Below the pieces are notes generated by a model that worked only from the letters and a program-made list of their open reading frames with translations, was not told the origin of the DNA and made no database searches. DNA of 64,000 nucleotides from Anaeramoeba flamelloides (taxonomy: Eukaryota > Metamonada > Anaeramoebidae). The translations under genes were made by a program, and so were the position numbers. The stretch covers positions 3,472,001-3,536,000 of the forward strand of contig JANTQA010000026.1 in NCBI GenBank assembly GCA_027625915.1. The letters are read 5' to 3'. Below, piece by piece: positions 26,001-37,624 of this stretch (positions within the stretch are counted from its first letter, which is position 1; every line of letters starts with the position of its first letter).

Positions 26001-29000
26001 TTTTGGAAACAAAACGCGGAAAAAAATTTGAATAGTGATTTGGAATTTATCTGTATTATAATCCTTGAAATCCAAATAAAATTATTTTGTATTCTTCGAA
26101 AATTCAATTAATTTGTTTTTTATTGTTTAAGGAAGGAGTTTTTAATTCATATTGTTTGCCCTAAAAAAATTTTTTTATTAATTTTAAATTTTATTTTTTG
26201 AAAACAGATTCAAGTCTAATCCCTTTTTTAAACAAAGACATAATACCCATTTTAAAAAAATGAATAAATATTTTTTCAAAATGATTAATGAAATATAAAT
26301 TAACATTTTTTCACTTGGTTTATCAATTATTAGTCACCAACCCTAGAATATACACGACTTTCTATTAAATTGTCTTTTAAAAGCTTCAACTCGAGAGTCA
26401 TTATTAAAGAGAGCGAAAGAAAAAACAAAAATGTCAAATTATTGAAAATCAATCAGTACTTTGGTTAAATCCAAAATATTTTCCAACATTTTTTTATCTT
26501 TTCTCTTTATTTTGTCTTCATTTCTTTTTTCCAAGTTACACAAAATCTTTTGTTTGATAAGAAAATTTTTCGTAAAAATGATCCAAGTTTAAAAGGTTAG
26601 GTTGGTTAGGTTATAAAAATCAGATAAGATTAAATTATGGTATCCAACCATTTGATTGATCAATTATTGTTGTCCAAATTTCAACCAATTTTTGGTTTGA
26701 CAACCCAACTCCAAAAAATTTAACACATCATTTTTTTCTCATTTTTTACATTTTTGATTTTTTTTGAGTTTTTTTTGATATATATTTCATTTTGCAAAAA
26801 TTTTTATATAACAAGATCAATAGTCACAAATTAAAAATGTGTTATTTCTAATGTTATTGAAACAGTGGGGATGATTGTTGAGAAATCATTTTGATTTCTA
26901 TTGCAATTTTCCTTGATCTTTAATTGAAGATCAAAATTAACATTATTGTTTTTTTTTTCAATATGTTACCAAAGAATTTTAGTTTTTCAATTTTCAAGAA
27001 AATATACCGATTCATAAAAGTTATTCCATGCATATATCAACCACTCTCTGGTGTGTATTATTCTACTGATTTATTATTTGTTATTAAAAGATCATTTATC
27101 AAAAATAATTGATATTTGTAATATTTTTCTTTGGTGTCTTTTTGACAGAAACAAAGTTTATTTAAAAAACTCAGATTTCTTTTTAATTGAAAATTGCTTG
27201 TTTAAAAAACAAAAAAAATTTTTTAGGAAAAAAAGACAATTAAGAAACAAAATCCAATTTTTTTAAAATTTTAAATAAAATAATCCTAAATCATCAAAAT
27301 AATAATATTAAGGGCAGGGTCATAATGGTGAAAAATAATTTTCTGAAATGGAAAAAAAAAATTTGTTATTTTTATGATTGCCTAATAACAATCAAAATCT
27401 AACCAAACATGTGAAGCACGATCGATGTCCAAAAATCAACAATCAAGAAAGAGTACATTTTGAGAAAAAAGTGCCAAAGAGTAAAACTTGATTTCCAATA
27501 TAAAATGTTGGAAATTACAATTTTCTAAACAACTGTATTAATTTTGTCGGATACAATCATTAGTTTTTTTTGAAACTCAAAGTTTTTTTTTTAATTTTTT
27601 TAATTTCTTAAATGAGTTCTTTTTCTCTCGGAAGTATGTTACAAAATCACAACTATGCCAAATATAGAGGGTTGCAATCTAACCACCAATTAGATTAAAA
27701 ATCGAATTAAATTGATTGTGTACAGAAAGAAAAAAATCTGTTTTAAATTGAAGAACTATAACCATTTGGAAATTTAAAAAAAGAAACAGATTGTAATTTT
27801 TTTTTTTTAATTTGATTTTTTTGAAATTGAGATTTCTTTTTAAACTATTTTTTTTAATTTTTAATTTTTTGGAATTGAGATTTCTTTTATACTTTTTTTT
27901 TTTAATTGAATTTTTTGCCAATTGAGATCCTCTCTCACATCTTTTTTATTTGCTATTTGAATTTAGTTCATCAAAAGAAGGGCACTTTCACAGCCCCCTT
28001 TTTAGTTTCAAGTCACTCCTTGAATATGGAACAAATCCACAGTAAACGACTCAAGCCTTAACAAATGAAAAAATATAAATTATTTGAGGTTAACAATAAA
28101 ATAAATAACTATCTGAATCTCAATTAAGAATGGATTAAATGCTTTTTTTCAAAACTTTTTCAAACCAAATGAAACATTAAATCAGAGACTATATTTGAGT
28201 GTATTTTTATCTCTAGATTTATTTTAAAATCCATGAATCAAACAAATCCCTTAATGGTATAGTCACTTATCCATGAATTTGCTCCATACTCAAAGAGTGG
28301 CTTAACACGAAAAACAAATATTGCGAAATTGCACTTCTTTTGGTTGACAAAATTCAAATCACAAAAAAAAAAATTGAGAGAGGATCTCATTGGCAAAAAA
28401 TTCACACCAAAAAAAAATATCAAATACATATCAATTTCAAAAACAATCAAATTTTAAAAAAAAAATTCAATCCTTTCTCGTTTAATATTTCCAAATACTT
28501 AAATTTCTTCAATTTAAAACAAATTGTTTGTTTTGGTAAAAAATTAATATAATTCGTTTTAATCTGATTGGTGGTTGTTTTATAAACCCTCGACATTTGA
28601 CAAAGTAATGTTTATTTTGTAACATTCTTGAGATAAAAAATAACTCATTTGGGAAATGAAAAAAATGAAAAAAAAAAAAAATCTTCGAGATCTAAAAAAG
28701 CATTAAAGAACAACACTTCCAAACCAATAAAGTTGTATTAAAAATTATTATTCACAACCATTCGAATTGGAAATTGAGTTTCACCCTTCGGGCGCTTTTT
28801 TCTAAAAATATCCTCGTTTTTGATTGTTGATTTTTGGAGATCGATCAATACATCACCTTCTGATTTGTTTTTAATTGGTATTACACACTCATAAAAATTA
28901 CTAAAATAATTTTTACAATTTCAGAAAAATTATTTACTATAATTACTTGACCCTTAATAAGAAAAAAAAAATTTTTTAAGAAAATCCCCCAAATATCAAA

Positions 29001-31388
29001 AACTAAAACAAATTTTTTTGTTATTTTGATGTTGAATTCTTCTTAAATATCTGAAAAATAGGCCGTATTGATACTATTAGAAAGAATTGAAAAAAAAAAA
29101 TATAAGAAAAGAATGTACTGATAAACAAATAAATCTGCTAATTAGCCTTTATTAATTCATTTTTGAGCGTTTTTCAAAACGTGTATTATTCAAAATCATT
29201 TTTTTTTTTATCGACAGTTTTAAATGATTAAAATCCAAGATTATCATTAAATTTTAAAAAACAGTTTTTTTTTAATTATAATTAATTTTTTTCTTTATTA
29301 ACATAAATTTAATTATTCTTATTCTAATTTTTTAATCAATAAAATAATATTTATAGGACAAGCTTTAAAATCAAATAAAAATTCAGCAATTAAAAGATTT
29401 GATCTATCTGGGCACAATTTGAATGATAAACAAGCAATTAGGATTTTTGAAGGATTAACAAATTTAAAAAATATAAAAAAAATTATTTTAAATGATTGTC
29501 AAATTTCTTCAAAAACTTTTAAAAAAATAATGGATTTAATTACAAATTCGAATACATTTTCAGAAAACATTCAATCTATCTCTTTTTCATCAAATAAAAT
29601 CAACAAATCAGGAACTAAAGGTAAATAAACAAAATTTTTTTCTTAGTAATTATTTTAACAAAAGCGGAGATCTAAAGTTTTATAAAATAACTTGTAAACT
29701 GTTTTGTGAATGCAAATTTTTCATTGATTATATTTTTTTAAAAGATATTTTTCTTTATATACATAAAAATAATATTTGTCTACTTAATCAACTATTGTAA
29801 AAAAAAAAAAAAAAAAGAGAGTTGAAAGAAATTAATTTATGTTTTCTTTATTCATTTATTATAACGATCTATACAATTGAAAAAGACCATTCATTGAATT
29901 TTACATTTTCCCAAAAAAAAAAAAAAAAAACAAATATAATTGTTTTCTGTGATTAATTTCAAGATCTACAAACTTTGGTAAAGTCAATTTTAAACAATTG
30001 TAACAAATTTTTTTTTATAGTCCTGAAAATAGTTTTATTCAAATTTGTTAAACTCTTTTCTAGATACTTTCAAAAAACTATTTTCCTTGACATTTTTTGA
30101 AAATGAATATAATTTTGGGATAAATTAATGAAAAAATAAATTTGCAAAATCAGAATATACCCATATATCAAAATAAATCCAAGAATTAAACATTAGATTT
30201 TAAAATAAAAAAATATAAGAATATTATAATAAACTTAAAGTATTCCCCCGTTTTTTTTTTTAAAAAAACATTATTATTTATTCATCATAAACTTTTTTTT
30301 TTATTACATAATAAATACACACACACACACACACACACCCATACATATACACACACCCAAACACAAAAACACACACAAACATACACGTATATACATAACA
30401 CACCCATTAAACAATAGCCATTATGAATTGGTTAAAATTTGTATTAAGCAAACAAAATCTATTAAAAACTTTAAATTTAGCAAATATGAATATAACTCTC
30501 GATGAACTTTTCACTTTATTAAGTTCTAGTGCATTTGTAAATATTAAAACATTAGATGTATCTGGAAATAACCAAACGACATTACAAACATTTCAATTTT
30601 TATCAGAAATGATTAATTCGTCAACATTTTTAAAAAAGCTCTCGATTGGACAAACAAATTTAAAAACAGAATCATTAGAATTAATTTTAAATTCGATTCA
30701 TAATAATAATAAATTAACAAATTTATTTTTAAATTTAAGTGGGAATAAATTGGGATTATTAGGATCGAAAATACTTTGTAAAAAAATGACGAATTTTAAT
30801 AAAAATAAACTAACAATATTAAATTTGGATGAATGTGATCTCGGAATCAATGGATTTGCACAACTTTTTGAAACCTTACAAGAAATAGATACTTTAACTT
30901 CTTTATCTCTTGCGAGGTTGCCCCCAATGAAGGAAAATGAAAAAAAAACATTTTGTTTAAAGTTAAGTAAATATGTCGAAGAAACGACAAATTTGACAAA
31001 TTTAAACATATCTTCAAATAAAAAAAACACACAATTCGGCAATTTTTTGGAACAATTTTTGAATTCGCTATCGAATAATAGTTCATTAATTCACTTGGGG
31101 CTAGAATACCAAAATTTAACGGATGACGAAATGAAGATTTTGACGCGCTCTTTGACGAGAAATGATACTCTAACTAGTTTGAAAATCCAACACAACCCAA
31201 TCGGGATCAATGGAATTGAATGCTTTTTCAAAATGATTGAATCAAATAAAACGCTTTATAATTGTAAACTGCCGTTATTAACGAAAAAAAGGCTTTCCAA
31301 TAAAACCAAAATCCGATTAAAAAACTATTTTAAAGGCATAAATTTTAATTTACAAAAAAATAGAAAAACCCAACTGAAATTATTTGGG

Positions 31389-31436
<48 letters not shown>

Positions 31437-31502
31437 GAAAAGGCAAAAAGGGCAAGAAAAAAGATGAAAATTCAAAAGTGGATCTTGAATCAAAAGGGTT
31501 AA
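23030..31502 (+). CDS. CARMIL-type protein: PH-like domain plus leucine-rich repeats (first part of a probable fusion gene)
   Basis: Exons: 23030-23048, 23159-23349, 23473-23674, 23819-24169, 29357-29620 and 30418 onward. Phases at the joins agree (1, 0, 1, 1, 1). Residues 7-130 fit the CARMIL PH-like domain (QVQLVLYPSFLEVVK; IIQKLIFQISN). A linker follows, then the hallmark NLDLRPIFFALAHNQWFKSL, close to the CARMIL 'DLIPIIAALEYNQWF'. About 400 residues of LRRs come next (LGQALKSNKNSAIKRFDLSG; LFLNLSGNKLGLLG; LKIQHNPIGINGIECFF). CARMILs are cytosolic actin regulators that bind membranes and capping protein. The C-terminal capping-protein motif (LxHxTxxRPK) and the Pro-rich tail are absent; instead there is a Lys-rich tract. 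The 19-base first exon is supported only by phase. The listed stop at 31502 is probably artefactual; see the next entry. Confidence 0.82.
26690..27165. mobile_element. Decayed family B element, copy 3
   Basis: It shares 'AAGATCAATAGTCAC', 'AAAAATGTGTTAT', 'ATTGTTGAGAAATC' and 'TAATTGATATTTG' in the same order and orientation as 36912-37624. The ends are weak (GACAGAAACAAAGTTTAT at the right). Confidence 0.55.
27609..28651. mobile_element. 1-kb inverted-repeat element inside the CARMIL-type intron
   Basis: Arms of roughly 310-340 bases face each other. The left arm starts AAATGAGTTCTTTTTCTC, and the right arm ends with the complement GAGATAAAAAATAACTCATTT. Both arms then contain ATGTTACAAAAT, the ACCACCAAT(T/C)AGATT block and, in the inner part, GAGATCCTCTCTCA. 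The central 400 bases are unpaired. No transposase frame was recognised. Confidence 0.7.
30313..30391. repeat. CA-rich microsatellite just upstream of a splice acceptor
   Basis: An ACACAC run is followed by interrupted CA/CATA units, ending about 27 bases before the acceptor CAATAG at 30412-30417 of the CARMIL-type gene. Confidence 0.8.
31389..31435 (+). repeat. A47 homopolymer at the CARMIL / ankyrin-Ras junction
   Basis: The uninterrupted run of 47 A follows GGG and precedes CGAAAAGGC. 47 is not a multiple of three. In the LRR frame it leads to a stop at 31502. With 48 (or 45) A it leads into the long downstream frame as poly-Lys then RKGKKGKKKDENSK. Confidence 0.9.
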
Positions 31503-34207
31503 TACATTCACAAAGCTTTGATTCATTATATTTACCAATTGAACAAGAGAATGAATCGGATGAACTAAACTATGGTTTTATTTCTGTTAATACAGAAAAT
31601 AGTTCGAGCAATTCAAACCCTAATAACAAAAATGATGATGACGATGACGATAATAATCAAGACAATGTAAATAATAAAACAATTAATAAAGATAATAAGG
31701 ACAACGGGGATCGCAAAAAAAAAAGTTTTCCAAAATCTAAAAGTTCCACTGCAATATTAAAAAAAAAAATCTTAAATAAAAATCACAATCCAAATAAAAA
31801 AAATAATAATCGAAATAAAAATCCGAGAAATTTGACAAGAAGAAAAACATTTTCATTAAATTCTGAAATCAAAAAAAGTCTATTGGATAGTGCCCACAAA
31901 AAAAAAAATAATAATGTGAATTCGGAGAATAATTCTAGCGAAAGCAAAACCAACAATAGGAACAATAACAATAACGAAGAAAACAATCTACTCAAAACAA
32001 TGCTAATGACTAATAAAGTCAAGAAAGTATTATTAAATGAAAACATAAATGAAATCCAAAAGCTCATGAAAAAAAAAAAAATCAATATCAATATGGTTGA
32101 TGTCATCACCCAAAACAGCGGATTGCACATTGCCTGTGAAAGGGGCAATTCCGAGCTGTTGGCATGCTTATTATCAATGATCGACAAGAATAAAGAAATA
32201 TTAGATTTAAAGAATTTGAAAGGGCTGACCGCGCTGCATTGCCTGTTGCTGGAAAGCCTAAATCAGGATTGCCTAACTTTATTAAGCGACTATGAGGCCA
32301 ATTCGAACGTTGTGGATAAACGGCAATGGACACCCTTGCATTTATGTGTGCACGGGTACTCCAACGACTTGAAGTGGGAGAAACGAGCCTCGCTGATCGA
32401 CTTCCTGATCCGCAATTGCAACGCCGACGTCTCGATCCCGGACCGAAGGGGCTTCACGCCCCTGCACACCGCGGCGTCGATCGGGTTTTACCGGGCTGTG
32501 GAATTGCTGGTTGAAGTCGGCAAGGCAGACATCAATGATCGGGACAACAAGGGCTCCACGCCGCTTCATAAATGCGCGCGCAACGGGCACGCAGACTGTG
32601 TCAAATACCTGCTCAAGCACAATGTCAAATTGAACATTTTGGACTCCGATAACCACACAGCGCTCGATTTGGCTCGGATGTACACCCAAATCGAAATCAC
32701 CAAGCTATTGGATCCCATTTACTCCAAGGGCAATATTAAAAACGTAATCTTTGATTACCAAGACGAATACCAACAGCTTTTCCATCAAGAAAATAAAACA
32801 CTGAGAAAGAAATTTTTCAAGAGCCTCAAATATTTTGAGAAATTTAAAAAATATTATCGCGAATATACAGTATGCATCCTTGGCAATAAGAAGTGTGGTA
32901 AATCCAAATTAATTGAAAGATTTAACACCTTTATTTATAACGACACCTACGTGCCCACAATCGAAATCGTTCACGAAAAATTCGCTCTTGTGCAAATGAA
33001 TAACATTAGATTGAAAATTCTCGATGTCTCCGGAGACGACATTTATGGCGAATTCAAATCTAGATGGATACAAACAGCAGACGGGTTTATCGTTTGCTAT
33101 TCGACAGAAAACCAGCAAAAGGATTTATTTACAAATTTGGAAGGTCTATTTTTCAACCCGATCAAAAATTCTTATAAAAATAAAAATATTAAAAAGATTG
33201 TCAATTCGGATTCAGATTTTAGTGATTTACAAAATGTAGATTTGGATGATTTAGAAGATGATGATGATTTGGATGATTTGAGTGATTTAGACATGATGAA
33301 TAGCTTAGATCAGGATAAAAAAAAAAAAAAAAATGACGATGATGATGGAGACGGTGATTCTGGTCGTGGTAGTGGCAGGGTTAATCATAAAGATGATGAT
33401 GATGACGACGACGACGACGACGATGATGATGATAACGATGATGATTCGGAGAAAGAAAAAAACATCCCAATAATTCTGGTTTCCACTAAAAATGATTTAC
33501 CTGATAAAGCAATCCCAAAAGAAACTGGGTTACAGTTAGCCGATAAATTAAATTGCCCCTTCATTGAAACTTCTGCCAAAACAAATTTAAACATTGAATT
33601 AATGTTTATCCAAATTTTATCATTGATGATCGATAAGTCCCCAAATATGCCTTATTTAACGCACGAAAGCTTGATTTCACAAGACGAATCATCGAGTAAC
33701 AACAGTTATGGCTTTGACGAAGAAGAAGAAAAAGAAAAAGAAAAAGAAAAAGATGATGAGAATAATATCAACAATAACGCTGGCGACGAGGATGATGAAA
33801 ATAAGGAAGGCTTGTTACCTTTAAAAAGCATTTTATCGTCGCCATTCCATATTTCGTGGTTTATTAAATTTTTAAAAAAAATTTCTGCAGAAGAAAATTT
33901 AATGTTTTATCTAACTGTAAATTCTTTCAAAAAAATCCAAACCTCAATGGAAAAATTAATAGCAATTGGTGCCAAAAAAATATATGAAGATTTTGTTAAA
34001 ATAGGCTCTCCCCATGAAATTAACGTAGACCATTTAATACGGTTAGCAATTGACAAAAAAATTAATGACAATCAATATAACCAGCACATATTCGATCGCG
34101 CCCATTTTTCCATTTATAAATTGCTAAGAGACGATTGCTATCCTAAATTTATTCATTCAACATTGTTTAAAGAAATGAAAAAAGAAATTGAATTTCAGAA
34201 TTATTAA
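31436..34207 (+). CDS. Ankyrin repeats / Ras-like GTPase / RGS domain protein (probable C-terminal part of the CARMIL-type gene)
   Basis: The frame is open from the poly-A tract (RKGKKGKKKDENSKVDL) to TAA at 34205-34207. It has no ATG for more than 150 codons, so it looks like a continuation rather than a gene start. An Asn/Lys-rich linker comes first. About four to five ankyrin repeats follow (32097-32720; RRGFTPLHTAASIGF, KGSTPLHKCARNGHADCVKYLL). A Ras-type G domain has P-loop GNKKCGKS, switch I YVPTIE, G3 DVSGDD, G4 STKNDLPD and G5 ETSAK, with a 90-residue Asp-rich insert between G3 and G4. A C-terminal RGS domain (33830-34190) shows FIKFLKKISAEENLMFYL and DDCYPKFIHSTLFKEM. RGS domains speed G-alpha GTP hydrolysis; a Ras-like domain here may sense or scaffold. 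Gln61 and the Asn of NKxD are replaced, so GTP turnover may be unusual. Confidence 0.88.
32217..32720 (+). other. GC-rich island within the ankyrin coding region
   Basis: Two 60-base lines counted by hand are 38/60 and 37/60 G+C (32401-32520), against a visibly AT-dominated surround. The frame is uninterrupted and the rise is mostly at third codon positions (CTG, ATC, GCC, GTC, ACG). Confidence 0.9.
33190..33460 (+). repeat. Asp-rich coding tract inside the G domain
   Basis: GAT/GAC repeats give long runs of Asp between the G3 and G4 motifs, with DDLEDDDDLDDLSDLD and a 15-residue Asp run near 33390-33435. Confidence 0.85.
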
Positions 34208-34448
34208 ATGTTTTTAATTTTTAAAAAAAAGAATTAATTATGTTTTTATTTTTTATTTTGATTAGAATTGATTTTTTTTTTTTTTTTTTTTATATTTATT
34301 TTTTGAGAAAGTTGAAATTTGGTTAATTAAACAATTCGATAGAGATTTAATTCTGGAACCATCCGGGTAAAGTAAAAAGTGAATTTGACATTTTTAAAAA
34401 AAAATTGGAATTATTTATTTTTCAAGAAAGAAAATAACTTTTTTTCTT

Positions 34449-35194
34449 CTGTGTGTCCTTGTGTTTTTCGGAATTTAAAAGAATAGAGTTAACAATCTTT
34501 GGGTTAGCTCTATTGTTTTAAATTCTGAAAAACTACCATTAGATTTTCTTGAGTTTTCTGTTTATTTTAAAGTGTTCTAGGTTTTTTTGGGGTTTTCTGT
34601 TTTATTTATGAAGTGTTCTAGGTTTTTTTGAGGTTTTTTATTTTATTCGTGAAGTGTTCTAGGTTTTTTTTTACTTTTCGAAATAAACCGAAAATTTATC
34701 AAAAATTTTTGTTTCAATCAAAAAGTAAAAAAAACCCAACGAAAATCTATTGATTTTCCGAATAAATAGAAAACTCAAAAAAACCTAACGAAAATCAATT
34801 GGTTTTTTAAATAAAACAGCAAACCTCAAGAAAAATATGATTAGATTTTTTTAAAGTCAAAAGAAATGTGTAAAATCTTAGATTTTACTCTATCCTTTTG
34901 AATTCTGAAAAATTGGTGGTACTCAATGGTACTTAACAGCACCCCAAGACACTCAAAACCACTCAATGGCACTCAAAACCACTCAAATGAACTTGAGGGA
35001 CACTTTTGTGAGATATTTTATATTTTGAAATAAACTAAAAATTAAATTGATTTTCAAAATTAAAATTAAAAATTAAAAAATAGCATAGTTAGCTTAACTA
35101 TAATTAAAAAAAATTGGATAAAATCTTTGATTTTTTATCCATCCTTTTAAATCTGGAAAAACCAAGAACCAACGACACTTTCCTAACCCCTAAA
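34449..35194. mobile_element. Fold-back element, family A copy 3
   Basis: It has the same arms as copies 1 and 2 (GAAAACTCAAAAAAACCTAACG and complements). The right end GACACTTTCCTAACCCCTAAAC is the complement of the copy 2 left end. It includes a short tandem array of ACTCAAAACCACTCAA-type words near 34945-34990. Confidence 0.65.
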
Positions 35195-36911
35195 CATTTT
35201 TTACGAGTTTTTTAAAGAATCAAATATTTTTTCATCATTTATCAAAATTTTAATTATCAAAATAAAGTTATCAAATACTACAATAAAGAAAATTTCCAAA
35301 TTAGAAATACTAAAAACTTATATTTTTCCATCTTATCATCAATATAGAACAAATCATATTTTTTTCTAAAAACCAAGTTGAAAAAAAGATGATTTTTTCA
35401 ACTAATTTCGGTATTTTGCATTTTAACTTATTTTAAGATAATAAAACCAAATTTAATTCTATTTTCTTATTCAAATATTAAAAATAGTATGTGAACTTTT
35501 GATCAATAAATTAAAAAAAATATGACAAAATAAGAAACTGAACTGATTTTTGATCACTATTAGAAACTTAAATATGAACCTATTTATTTGGAATAGGATT
35601 AAAAGTTCAACTAGAAAATTTTAATTTTTCATGATTGCCAAAGTTTAGGTAACGGTGTTTTTGATTAACAATATGAAGCAATTCAGTTAAAAGCGTTGGA
35701 TAACAATTGATATTCACTGTTTTGTATTTAAAATCGATGAAAAAAGTTTTATTTTCTATTTATTAAACAAAAAAACAATATAAAACGTGTTTTCCTTTTA
35801 AAAACCCTGTAAATTGTATACACTTTAAACACTGAGAAAAAGAATAATTTTTTTATCAGAAATTACCTATTTAGATTAAGAAAAGAAGTTTTAATTTTCA
35901 TTTTTTTTCACCAATTCCAAATTAGATCAGATCAGACACTTTTTTGTATATGAACGGATAACAAACACCCTTAATATAATTAAACACTACCTTTTGGAAT
36001 TTAATATAATAATTGTTCATATTCATAAATCAAATTTCAACATTTTAGAGGAAAGACTAAATATACCATTAAATTTTCCAAATTCAGAATTTTTGTTGGG
36101 AATTTATCAAACATAAATAATAAAAATAAATAATTGATTAAAACAAAATTTTCCAAAATAAATTACCACAATATATAGAGACATATTAGCTATATATATA
36201 TATCTCAAATACATTTAAAAAATTAATTTGTAAAATTAAACTCAAATCTGATCTCGCCAATTGAATATGTTCCTAATAATAGTAAAACAAAATCAGTTTT
36301 TATAAGTAAAAAAATTATTTTTCAAAGATACATGTAAAAGATTAAATAATCAATAATTGAATATAAAACATTGAAAAAGTGTTTCGTAAATTTATCTTTG
36401 AATATAGATTACTACCCAGAATATGATTGTTTTAAAAACTAAATTATTATATCCAATAATTTGAACTAAATCTAATCTCTTTTTCATATTTGAAACCAAT
36501 TTTTTTTATTAATTCATCTGTTACTTCTTTTCAAATTTTCATTTTCATTTTCCTTTTCACAAAAAACTGTCGAAAAAATAAAAACGAGAAAAAATGATTT
36601 ATTTTCAAACTCTTCATTGTATGGGGAAAAACTTCAAAAATATACCAAAGCAATTCAAAATTCAAATGTAACATGGACCATTTATTATGAAATTTAGTTT
36701 ATATAGGGAAAATATTGACAATTGAATTATTTTAAAATAACAAAAATAAAATCAATCACCCTTTCAGTTTTTATGTGAAAACTGAGTGAAAATAAAATAC
36801 AAGATAAATTGTTTCAGATCGTAATTGATACAACTTTGGGATTCATTTTTGTAACCTTTTTAGAATAAATATAAAATATCGAATGTTATTTGTTTATACA
36901 AACCCACAATT

Positions 36912-37624
36912 ATTAAACTATTTTTCAGTCAAAGGGGCCCAGTTGTAATGGTATAATACACGTGTTTAAAGGGTTTGCATAGATATTAGAAGAAAAATTT
37001 TATTTTGGAAATTTTTAAAATTGAAAACATTTTTTCACATTTCTACACATTTTTGTTTTTTTTTTTCGATTTTTTTTTTAAAACGTCATTCAGTTGCAAA
37101 ATTTTTTTTTATTGCAAGATCAATAGTCACTTGGTAAAAATGTGTTATTCTAATGTCATTGAAACCATGTAAAGATTGTTGAGAAATCTATTGATTTCTA
37201 TTTGAATTCTATTCGATCTTTGATCTTGATATTTGTTTAATAAATTTGAAAAATTTCCACTTCATTTTCATTTCCTTTTTCAAATAGAGACCACAAATAC
37301 CAACAAACTTCTTTTGTTGGTACTTAATTTCTAAAAGAAAAGTATGGAAAATGAAGTGAAAAATGTTTCATATTTATTATTCAAATACCAGTAGAAGTTC
37401 AAAACGAACATTCTTGTTTTTCTCAACAGGGACACAAGAATTTGAGTTTTTCAATTTTGAAGAAAATCTATTGATTAATTAGTTTTCTTTCAGACATGTA
37501 TCAACATTTCTTTGAGGTTTTTTATTCTCTTTATTTCTTATTTGTTCTTCAAAGGTCAATTATATAAAATAATTGATATTTGAAAAAAACGTTGGGCCAC
37601 TTTGGCTGAAACAGAGTTTACTAT
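36912..37624. mobile_element. MITE-like fold-back element, family B copy 2 (reverse of copy 1)
   Basis: The left end TATTAAACTATTTTTCAGTC plus AAAGGGGCCC and the right end GGGCCACTTTGGCTGAAACA plus GAGTTTA are inverted. The interior is the reverse complement of 10350-11060 over nearly its full length. Confidence 0.75.

Larger units (their letters stand above)
24170..29356 (+). other. CARMIL-type gene intron 4 (5.2 kb)
   Basis: The donor G|GTAAAT at 24170 and the acceptor TTATAG at 29356 join phase 1 to phase 1. The spliced peptide LQLGQALKSNKNS matches the LRR spacing, so no exon is needed between. The intron holds a T23 tract near 24252, a long inverted-repeat element (27609-28651) and a decayed family B copy (26690-27165). 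Confidence 0.6.

Noticed and set aside
27679-28552. Lys- and Phe-rich frames at 27679-27921 and 28238-28552
   Set aside because: They fall in the arms of the inverted-repeat element and mirror each other.
31478-31480. GTG as the start of the ankyrin-Ras-RGS frame
   Set aside because: Nuclear eukaryotic genes rarely start at GTG, and the frame is already open upstream into the poly-A tract.
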